This document shows positions 33,330 to 39,563 of a stretch of DNA of 39,713 nt, piece by piece. Location: positions 1-39,713 of the forward strand of contig CAKULN010000025.1 of NCBI GenBank assembly GCA_934667175.1, given 5' to 3'. The position numbers and the translations under genes are program-made. Numbering within the stretch: position 1 is the first letter of the stretch; each line of letters starts with the position of its first letter. Source of the stretch: an uncultured Bacteroidales bacterium. GTDB taxonomy: Bacteria; Bacteroidota; Bacteroidia; Bacteroidales; UBA932. The notes beneath the pieces were generated by a model. The model was given only the letters and a program-made list of their open reading frames with translations. It was not told the origin of the DNA and searched no databases.

Positions 33330-33376
33330 TTCAATTCGGGATTTACTGCAAAATTGCAGTAAATCCCGAATTGAAC
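33329..33376. repeat. Palindromic repeat, copy 3 (at the ATPase stop codon)
   Basis: A 48-base inverted repeat with arms GTTCAATTCGGGATTTACTG and CAGTAAATCCCGAATTGAAC is perfect over 23 bp. The last base of the ATPase TAG is its first base. It may also end transcription. Confidence 0.88.
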
Positions 33377-33398
33377 TTATCTATACGCAAAAAGGCAA

Positions 33399-33510
33399 TC
33401 GGTGCGTGGGAATGCACCTTGGGCGCACAGAAACAATGGGCGGCCAAGGTTTGGGTTGAAATTTGCAATGGGCAGGGTGGTCTGCCGACACGGGGTCGGT
33501 GCGGACTGAA
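33399..33510 (+). repeat. Degenerate relatives of the 50-base repeat
   Basis: TCGGTGCG begins at 33399 and again at 33496, 97 bases apart (about twice the 50-base period). The first unit, GGTGCGTGGGAATGC then GGGCGCACAG, matches the second unit of the array at 29056 (GGTGAGCGGGAATGC then GGACGCACGA). As at 28.9 kb, the repeats follow a palindrome. Confidence 0.45.
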
Positions 33511-33531
33511 TAACTTTAAGATGATTGCGTT

Positions 33532-33927
33532 ATGGAAGAATTCTCTTTAGTGACTCCTACGTTGCTGTTCTCAGCGGTGTCTTTGATTATGCTTGCCTAC
33601 ACCAACAGGTTTCTGTCTTACGCGCAGCTTGTGAGGAACCTCAAGGACAAATATGTCAAGGACAGATCTGAGGTGACAGCAGCGCAAATCGCCAATCTAC
33701 GCAAAAGGCTGAACCTGACACGTAGCATGCAGATTCTTGGAATCACAAGCCTGTTCTGCTGCGTCGTGTCGATGTTCTTCTGCTTCATCAGCCTGAGGAT
33801 CACAGCGATAATCATCTTCGGAATCGCCCTGCTGCTACTGATCTCCTCCCTAGGCCTCTCGATCCGTGAGCTGGTCATCTCCACCAAGGCGCTGGAGATT
33901 CACCTCAACGATCTGGAGCACAAATAA
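33532..33927 (+). CDS. DUF2721-family membrane protein
   Basis: The 131-residue protein has an N-terminal helix (about 8-28) with the P-x-x-L-F-S-A-V-S-L-I-x-L-A-Y-T-N-R pattern. A basic loop follows, then two close membrane helices (about 64-84 and 86-108) and a short S-x-x-A-L-E-I-H-L-x-D-L-E tail. This is the usual shape and length of DUF2721 proteins, whose function is unknown. GC content is nearer to the core genes than to the flanking accessory genes. No partner is obvious. Confidence 0.8.
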   Translation: MEEFSLVTPTLLFSAVSLIMLAYTNRFLSYAQLVRNLKDKYVKDRSEVTAAQIANLRKRLNLTRSMQILGITSLFCCVVSMFFCFISLRITAIIIFGIALLLLISSLGLSIRELVISTKALEIHLNDLEHK

Positions 33928-34004
33928 ATTGTAACCGGAATCTATCGCTCATAAGACAAGAATTGAAGCAGTAATCTGAAATTTCTGAAGATTTCCTCCG
34001 CAAA

Positions 34005-34036
34005 TTTGTTTGTTACAAAAATATAAACTACCTTTG
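34005..34036 (+). promoter_or_regulatory. Promoter of the exported-protein / radical SAM operon
   Basis: TTTG at 34005-34008, a 20-base spacer and TACCTTTG at 34029-34036 fit the Bacteroidota consensus well. A second TTTG overlaps at 34009-34012. The first gene starts over 300 bases later, so the transcript has a long leader. Confidence 0.65.
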
Positions 34037-34042
34037 AGTTGT

Positions 34043-34312
34043 TCAGCTAGCCTTCAGGGGCTGGGTGGCAGACATATTGACAAAGACGTAACTTGACGTT
34101 TATCTGCGACATTCAAACTTCGCAACTTTGATTATTAGCAAGCAGATACGGCAACGGGTGCGTCCATATTCGGTGTATATTCATGCATCCTATTCTGATA
34201 TAGGAGTATTGTATATCCATCTGACGTGGGCTAGCTGTTGCTTATCCTTGCTAATAGGCAGCGAAGGCCTGAATGTTGGATGAGCGAAGGGCAGACTCCC
34301 ACGTCTTTTTTA
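34043..34312 (+). ncRNA. Unidentified structured leader or small RNA ending in a terminator-like helix
   Basis: The stretch 33928-34352 has no gene. After the promoter, GACGTGGG (34223-34230) pairs with CCCACGTC (about 34297-34305), followed directly by six T. Within it, TGCTTAT pairs with ATAGGCA. Upstream, TCCTAT pairs with ATAGGA around TCTGAT, and TATCTGC pairs with GCAGATA. CAGCTAGCC near 34045 is the exact complement of GGCTAGCTG near 34229, which overlaps the terminator arm, so two folds may compete. A second hairpin (TGTCCG/CGGACA) lies just before the first ATG. It could be a riboswitch, an attenuator or a separate small RNA (a 6S-type RNA is one untested idea). I match no family. 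Confidence 0.45.
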
Positions 34313-34352
34313 TAGTTGTCCGCCGGGGAGTTTCGGACACAGAACACCATTT

Positions 34353-35387
34353 ATGAAACGACTAGCCCCACTATTTACGTTTCTTCTAATAACAAGTTCT
34401 TCCGTGCTTTTCGGCCAGAATTATCCTCCTGAATGGAGACAGTTTACAAAAGCAGGATATATATATGATATTCAGCACGACAGGAATTTGTCTGGACGTG
34501 CTGAGACCGACTTTAAGAATTATCTCACCGACATCGCCCGAACAAATATAGGCAAACAGATCCAGATACGGATCTCTGACCATGCGGCACTAAACAAGGT
34601 ATCAATAAACGGAAGGTCATTCATCAATTATACATCTTCCACAAAGTTTTCCACAAATCTGAACATCAAGTTGATAGAAACAAAAGCATACTATAACTCT
34701 TTCACAAAAGAAGGATACTCAATTGCATATATAGATGAGTCCAAAGCTATCTCAACATATATTAAGGATGTCAGGATCATTTATAACAAGATAGGAAATG
34801 CGATTGCCATAGCTGACACTTATGTCTCAACTGGCTTCAAAACAAAAGCACGTACCGAATTGGAAAACGCGAGATGCGAGTTTTCCAAGTTGGAAGAACC
34901 TTATTTTTGGTTGGCTATATTAAACTACCCGGAGAATGATTTTAATAATCTTCTTTTGGATAAGACTTCTCTGGAACAAACACTGACGCACAAATTGTCA
35001 GAATTACAGCATGATATCAACATCTATGTTCAATGTTATTCAGACATGTTTGGGACACCATACCTGCAATTAGAGGGCGATATCAAAGAACCACTCTCGA
35101 CAATCGGATGCAATTTCTGCAATGACGCGAATGAAGCAGATTGGATAGTTACTATAAGATCAGCGGCTGAAGAATATAACCACATCACAATCGGAGGCAA
35201 CTCGGCATACTTTTCTTACATTCATGCAAATATAACTCTTACAAAAACAGCTACTCAGCAAGTCGTTTATAATGGTGAAATCTCAGAAAAGGGGAGCCAC
35301 ACCCATAACTATAATCAAGCCGCACGGGACGGATATAAAAAGATGTCTCAGCATATATCTGAAATATTATTAAAACATATAGAGTAA
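34353..35387 (+). CDS. Exported protein of unknown function, LPP20/CsgG-operon type
   Basis: The 344-residue protein has a signal peptide (1-22, ending L-F-G-Q). The N-terminal part (P-P-E-W-x-x-F-T, then D-I-A-R-T-N-I-G-K-Q-I-Q-I-R-I) looks like LPP20/FlgT-type domains. The middle is helical and TPR-like. The C-terminal region contains A-D-W-I-V-T-I-R-S-A, a beta fold with two nearby cysteines (C-N-F-C). No lipobox is visible. It is the first gene after the structured leader and overlaps the next by one base (TAATG). I infer an envelope-complex component; function is unknown. Confidence 0.6.
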   Translation: MKRLAPLFTFLLITSSSVLFGQNYPPEWRQFTKAGYIYDIQHDRNLSGRAETDFKNYLTDIARTNIGKQIQIRISDHAALNKVSINGRSFINYTSSTKFSTNLNIKLIETKAYYNSFTKEGYSIAYIDESKAISTYIKDVRIIYNKIGNAIAIADTYVSTGFKTKARTELENARCEFSKLEEPYFWLAILNYPENDFNNLLLDKTSLEQTLTHKLSELQHDINIYVQCYSDMFGTPYLQLEGDIKEPLSTIGCNFCNDANEADWIVTIRSAAEEYNHITIGGNSAYFSYIHANITLTKTATQQVVYNGEISEKGSHTHNYNQAARDGYKKMSQHISEILLKHIE

Positions 35388-35908
35388 TGAAAAAGACTGT
35401 ATTACTGATATTCCTATTGATTTCAACCGCCATAAACGCACAGAATATCGAGAAGAAAATAGCGATCCTTAAAGTCATTGATCGTGATGAGAATGTTGCG
35501 CAAGGGCTGAAATTAATGCTCAGAGGCAAACTGACGGCAGCGGTGACCGCGACTCCTGGATATACAGGTTTGGACAGAGTGGATATAGATGCGGTTCTTT
35601 CGGAGCAAAACTTCCAAAGAAGCGGATTGGTCAAAGAGGCCCAGATAAAGCAGTTAGGTGTAGCATTAGGTGCAGATTTAGTGATGGTCGCAGAAGCAGC
35701 TTGGCTTAACATATATAAGACGGAGCTTGTAATCTCTGCCAAATTGATCGATGTGGAATCTTTTCAGGTCGTAAAGACAGCCATGATTACCACGACAGTA
35801 AACTCATTTTCCGTAAACGAAAATTGTCATCGGTTAGCGAGGCTGCTGTTAAAACCATCGAATGTCATCCAACAGACACCAGGAAGTGGAATCATTCCGA
35901 AATACTAA
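35387..35908 (+). CDS. CsgG/LpoB-like exported protein
   Basis: The 173-residue protein has a signal peptide (1-19, ending I-N-A-Q). A compact alpha/beta domain of the CsgG/LpoB type follows: I-A-I-L-K-V-I-D, L-R-G-K-L-T-A-A-V, G-L-D-R-V-D-I-D-A-V-L-S-E-Q-N-F-Q-R-S-G-L-V, and L-G-V-A-L-G-A-D-L-V. The same landmarks appear in the N-terminal domain of the gene at 36498, so the two are paralogues. Family members bind penicillin-binding proteins or form secretion channels. No lipobox cysteine is present. The start overlaps the previous stop. Confidence 0.72.
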   Translation: MKKTVLLIFLLISTAINAQNIEKKIAILKVIDRDENVAQGLKLMLRGKLTAAVTATPGYTGLDRVDIDAVLSEQNFQRSGLVKEAQIKQLGVALGADLVMVAEAAWLNIYKTELVISAKLIDVESFQVVKTAMITTTVNSFSVNENCHRLARLLLKPSNVIQQTPGSGIIPKY

Positions 35909-35923
35909 TTTAAAACACATAAA

Positions 35924-36490
35924 ATGAGAACTTTAATTATCACCGCGTTGTTATTTGTGTCACTAACAACAGCTTCAGCACAGTCCTATTCAAAAGGGAC
36001 AGAATCAACCAAACTGCATGGCTTGGAAATGGCAGAAACGCTAAGCGATGACGGGATGGAGATTGTAAAAAGGCCTTTCAAATGGTTCGCCGGAATCGGA
36101 GAATCCGATGACAAGCAGATAGCCATTGAGATAGCCCAGAGAGAAGCGCAGTCTGCCGTTTCCAGAATCATCCGAAATGAAGTAATAGATCAAGCCACAA
36201 AGATAGGAGTTGCCGCCAACGGTCGTGTATGTCAAGCATTGGTCACTTCATGGGAGCAATATTCCCATAGTATCCTTGTCGGCTGCGAGCCGTTTGGCAA
36301 AGCGAAAGTCCAATACAATCCGAATACCGGAATATACCGAGTAACAGCCAGAATCGGCATTCAAGGAGATCGGTTCAAAAAGATGATGGGTGAATATAAA
36401 GAGTGTCCTTCAGAAGAACTTACTCCTGTAGAGAGCCAGCAATATATTCAGATCAGCAAGGCTGTTGTCAAAGTAATGATTTCCGAATAG
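35924..36490 (+). CDS. LPP20-like exported protein
   Basis: The 188-residue protein has a signal peptide (1-19, ending A-S-A-Q). A single domain contains W-F-A-G-I-G-E-S, A-I-E-I-A-Q-R-E-A-Q-S-A-V-S-R-I-I and G-I-Y-R-V-T-A-R-I-G. This is the pattern of LPP20/FlgT-type domains, in which a helix with repeated A-x-x-x-A-x-x-x-A packs on a sheet. It lies 15 bases after the CsgG-like gene and 7 bases before its larger paralogue, clearly one transcript. Function is unknown; an envelope role is inferred. Confidence 0.65.
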   Translation: MRTLIITALLFVSLTTASAQSYSKGTESTKLHGLEMAETLSDDGMEIVKRPFKWFAGIGESDDKQIAIEIAQREAQSAVSRIIRNEVIDQATKIGVAANGRVCQALVTSWEQYSHSILVGCEPFGKAKVQYNPNTGIYRVTARIGIQGDRFKKMMGEYKECPSEELTPVESQQYIQISKAVVKVMISE

Positions 36491-36497
36491 TCTGAAT

Positions 36498-37709
36498 ATG
36501 AAAAAGATATTAACATTATTATTTCTATTGTGCGGAACGACCTTGATGGCTCAGAACAAAGCTGTCGCGATTACCGAGGTGGTGGACAAGGAAGACAAAG
36601 TTCCTTATGCTGTAGAGATAATGGTAAGGACCAGGTTGACAGCGGCCATTTCCATGAAGCAGGGATATAATGCGTACGACAGGGTTGACCTGCAGACCAT
36701 TATGGCAGAACATAACTTCCAGAGGACGGGCCTAGTTGATGATGCTACAATAAAAAAACTAGGAGAGATGACAGGGGCGTCTTTAGTCCTGATACCGGAA
36801 GTCGCTGCATCTGATGACGGGAAAATATATGTGGCTGTAAAAATGCTTGATGTGATGACAGCCCAGACTATGATGTCAACAGGACAACTGATGGGAAGTT
36901 CTTCCAATGAGGTTGATGAAGGATGTAGGTTATTAGTAGAAAAAGTTCTGGGAAATGGAGTTACAACATCAAGTATTTCTGCCCCTACAGATGAGCCTGT
37001 AACATTATATGGTTATCTACATGTCTTTCCGAAAGATGTAGGCGAGTTTAAAACCTTGCCGGAGCAGTTGCTTCAAGCAATCAATAAATCAAGTCAGTAT
37101 GGATATGATTCTTGGAGATTGCCCACAACAGAGGAACTTTCCATAATGCGCGCCAATAGTGATTTGATACCGAATTTAAAGAATGCAGACTATTTGTGCT
37201 CGGATTCTTCAAATGGTGGATATGCAAGGTTAGTCACCACTGACGCTTCTGTCGAGCAGAGGAAGCTACGTAAAAAAGCTATTTACAATTTATTAGGGAC
37301 TGAAGACTGTATAATCTGCGATAGTATAGCTGTTGCCGCAAAGCGTGTAGACATAATAGAAGGACAATGTGGAGAACAACCATCCTCATATCTATACCCA
37401 AGCAAAAAATTCCATCTCACTTGCCAAATAGCACTAATTCAAAAATATAGTAAACTATTTGAGATTTCTGCGACATATGGGTACTATATTGACAGAACAG
37501 CGGAAATCAGAAACGACATCACGTTTATTACACTCTCTTTTATATATGATGGGGAAAAGTCCACGAAACGCCTAAGTTTTTTTCGTAATGACGATGGAAC
37601 TTACCATTATGTGGGTTATAGCGGTAGTTATCTTGCAATGTATATAGCAAAGTTACCCTCAGAAGAGGCCATCCAACAAGAAATGCAACGACTTTCAAAA
37701 CAACAATAA
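36498..37709 (+). CDS. CsgG/LpoB-like exported protein with a DUF1566-like C-terminal segment
   Basis: The 403-residue protein has a signal peptide (1-18, ending M-A-Q). Its CsgG/LpoB-like domain matches the 35387 protein (L-T-A-A-I, Y-D-R-V-D-L-Q-T-I-M-A-E-H-N-F-Q-R-T-G-L-V). Near 205-213 there is W-R-L-P-T-T-E-E-L, the signature of DUF1566/FGE-sulfatase-like domains, then S-S-N-G-G-Y-A-R-L-V. After this comes about 120 residues I do not recognise. The combination of a PBP-activator-like domain with a possible ligand-binding or lectin-like fold is unusual. It ends one base before the small Tyr-rich peptide gene. Confidence 0.7.
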   Translation: MKKILTLLFLLCGTTLMAQNKAVAITEVVDKEDKVPYAVEIMVRTRLTAAISMKQGYNAYDRVDLQTIMAEHNFQRTGLVDDATIKKLGEMTGASLVLIPEVAASDDGKIYVAVKMLDVMTAQTMMSTGQLMGSSSNEVDEGCRLLVEKVLGNGVTTSSISAPTDEPVTLYGYLHVFPKDVGEFKTLPEQLLQAINKSSQYGYDSWRLPTTEELSIMRANSDLIPNLKNADYLCSDSSNGGYARLVTTDASVEQRKLRKKAIYNLLGTEDCIICDSIAVAAKRVDIIEGQCGEQPSSYLYPSKKFHLTCQIALIQKYSKLFEISATYGYYIDRTAEIRNDITFITLSFIYDGEKSTKRLSFFRNDDGTYHYVGYSGSYLAMYIAKLPSEEAIQQEMQRLSKQQ

Positions 37710-37710
37710 C

Positions 37711-37881
37711 ATGTCATTGAATATGAAGACCCTCAACAATCTGACATTCGCTCAGAAAATGATACTGAAAAAGGTAAGCGAAAAAACACATGACAGTTTC
37801 CAAGACAATTGGGTGGAATACGAAGAGTCGTATAACACTGACTACAATGATTGCCATGGTGATTATTTCGATGCTGAATAG
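37711..37881 (+). CDS. 56-residue peptide with acidic Tyr-rich C-terminus, candidate RiPP precursor
   Basis: The ATG lies one base after the previous stop. The N-terminal half (T-F-A-Q-K-M-I-L-K-K-V-S) is basic and helical, like a leader. The C-terminal 25 residues are acidic and aromatic: W34, Y37, Y41, Y45, Y52 and F53, with Tyr every four residues in Y-E-E-S-Y-N-T-D-Y-N-D, then C48 and a D-Y-F-D end. Aromatic-x-Asp/Glu/Asn/Thr triads (W-V-E, Y-E-E, Y-N-T, Y-N-D, Y-F-D) resemble sites crosslinked by cyclophane-forming radical SAM enzymes. It lies in the same operon as a radical SAM/SPASM protein. That it is a substrate is inferred from position and composition. Confidence 0.65.
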   Translation: MSLNMKTLNNLTFAQKMILKKVSEKTHDSFQDNWVEYEESYNTDYNDCHGDYFDAE

Positions 37882-37887
37882 AATACA

Positions 37888-38337
37888 ATGAGTATAATAA
37901 TCTTTTCCGATGTCATCTTACCGACATCAATAGGCATACTGACAGCTGGAATAAGTTGGTTCTTTGCCAACCACGTTTTCTGTCCGCATCTCGAAATATC
38001 AGATCTAAAGTACAACAGCAACAACCGACCATACTTGCTTATCTCCAACAGATCCAAGCACATGAATGCGTATGAGGTTGTCTGTCACATAAGCTATTAT
38101 GCCAACAAGAAGCATGCACACTCAAGGACAGACATAACAAGGTATGTACTTGAGACAACTCAAATGGAAGAGTCCAACTATCAAGTTAAATTAGATGGAT
38201 CGGCAAAGACTCACGCTTTGTTCAGCAAGACCGTCGGCCTTATGCTATATGTTGTCGTATCATACCAGAATAAATTCGGAGTCAAGAAGAGCATCGTTAA
38301 AAAAATAATAGCAAAAGACGATGGTAATAATTATTAA
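37888..38337 (+). CDS. Small membrane-anchored protein in the radical SAM operon
   Basis: The 149-residue protein has one N-terminal helix (about 4-27), then a beta-rich domain with C-P-H-L-E-I-S, Y-L-L-I-S-N-R-S, H-I-S-Y-Y-A and V-V-V-S-Y-Q-N-K-F-G, resembling an immunoglobulin-like fold. It ends in a basic segment. I do not recognise a family. It begins 6 bases after the peptide gene and overlaps the radical SAM gene by 17 bases, so it is very likely part of the same pathway. It might be an immunity, docking or export-assisting protein; none of these is shown by sequence. Confidence 0.6.
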   Translation: MSIIIFSDVILPTSIGILTAGISWFFANHVFCPHLEISDLKYNSNNRPYLLISNRSKHMNAYEVVCHISYYANKKHAHSRTDITRYVLETTQMEESNYQVKLDGSAKTHALFSKTVGLMLYVVVSYQNKFGVKKSIVKKIIAKDDGNNY

Positions 38338-39427
38338 GCCTACATATTCTTGCAACTTTCGTTGTAAGTACTGCTATTTAAGCAATGGCACAAAAACCAA
38401 TTCTACAAGATTTGACGTGTCATTCATCAACGACGCTATTCGTCAAATCAAGGAATATGTCCTTAATAACAAGCTTCGAAAGAAAATCACTTTCATCTGG
38501 CATGGAGGCGAACCTTTATTATGGGGCGTCGATAATTTCCGAAAAGTCCTTGAGTTCCAAGAAAAAGAGTTATCGGAGCTTGACTATGGCAATTCCTTAC
38601 AAACCAATCTCTCGCTTTTATCCGTAGATTATGTGGATTTGTTCATAAAACACAATGTTCACATTGGCTTTTCCATTGATGGGTTCAGGGAATTAAACGA
38701 CTCTCAAAGAGTGTTTGCAGATGGCAGTAGTACTTATGACACGATTATTGACAGGCTGAATTTCGCCAGAACAAAGGGGCTGAGTATGGGTTGCATCATC
38801 GTGGGCACGAAGAACAGTATAGGAAAAGTTAAGGAGTTATATCAATTCGTTTGTGAGCACAAGCTGAATTTCAAGTTTAATCCTTTGTTCATATCCGGCG
38901 AGGCACAAAACAATGATACTGAATTAGGTATTACTCCTCAGGAGTATGCTGATATGGCGATAGAATTATTTGATTTGTGGTACAATGACACGAAGAGTAG
39001 AATAACAGAATCAAACTTTGTGGAAATCGCAAGCAACCTGCTTACCGGACATACATCAGGATGTTTATTCGGAAAGAACTGCCAAGAACATTTTTTTGCC
39101 ATCGCACCCACGGGCGATGTCTTCCCTTGTGGCAGATTCTGCGACGAAAGCACCGCAGCATATTCATACGGCAATCTGCATACTGACAGCCTCGCTGATA
39201 TCTTAGCAAAAGCAAAAAAAACAGACTGCTATAATAGATTTAAGTATATTGAGAACAGCGGATGCAGATCATGCGTATATTTCAGCGTTTGCCACGGAGG
39301 ATGTTTGCATGACGGGTATTTGAAGCAGGGGGATTTCAAATCAAAGACTTTCTTGTGTCCTGCATATTTGATGATATTCAAGCATATCAAAGACATCGTG
39401 CGATCCACAAGTCTGATAGCCCAGTGA
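38321..39427 (+). CDS. Radical SAM/SPASM peptide-maturase-like enzyme
   Basis: The 368-residue protein has the radical SAM motif C11-x3-C15-x2-C18 (S-C-N-F-R-C-K-Y-C-Y), W-H-G-G-E-P-L-L and S-I-D-G-F. The C-terminus has a complete SPASM cysteine set: C-x10-G-x4-C around Q-E-H-F-F-A-I-A-P-T-G-D-V-F-P, then C-R-S-C-V-Y-F-S-V-C-H-G-G-C (C-x2-C-x5-C-x3-C), then a last Cys in F-L-C-P-A-Y. SPASM proteins with two auxiliary clusters include sulfatase maturases and RiPP enzymes. No sulfatase is present, and the short Tyr-rich peptide upstream favours peptide modification. The start codon overlaps the preceding gene. Confidence 0.88.
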   Translation: MVIIIKPTYSCNFRCKYCYLSNGTKTNSTRFDVSFINDAIRQIKEYVLNNKLRKKITFIWHGGEPLLWGVDNFRKVLEFQEKELSELDYGNSLQTNLSLLSVDYVDLFIKHNVHIGFSIDGFRELNDSQRVFADGSSTYDTIIDRLNFARTKGLSMGCIIVGTKNSIGKVKELYQFVCEHKLNFKFNPLFISGEAQNNDTELGITPQEYADMAIELFDLWYNDTKSRITESNFVEIASNLLTGHTSGCLFGKNCQEHFFAIAPTGDVFPCGRFCDESTAAYSYGNLHTDSLADILAKAKKTDCYNRFKYIENSGCRSCVYFSVCHGGCLHDGYLKQGDFKSKTFLCPAYLMIFKHIKDIVRSTSLIAQ

Positions 39428-39483
39428 CCATGTCACCCCATTCCTATCACTAAGCCCGACGAAGTTATCATCTGCATCAGATC

Positions 39484-39533
39484 GCTTCGACAAGCTCAGC
39501 GACCGGAGACTAAGCGACAGTAGGCTCAACGAC
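39484..39533 (+). repeat. Dispersed repeat, copy near the right edge
   Basis: The core GCTTCGACAAGCTCAGCGACC is at 39484-39504, followed by a degenerate GGCTCAACGACC at about 39522-39533. It lies between the radical SAM stop and a convergent gene, like the element at 236-356. The rest of 39428-39563 shows nothing else. Confidence 0.75.
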
Positions 39534-39563
39534 CTTTATGTTCTGGACTACAAACTCTATGCT

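Noticed and set aside
38321..39427. Anaerobic sulfatase maturase
   Set aside because: The enzyme has a SPASM domain like sulfatase maturases, but no sulfatase is nearby and a short Tyr-rich peptide gene lies in the same operon, so peptide maturation is more likely, though not proven.
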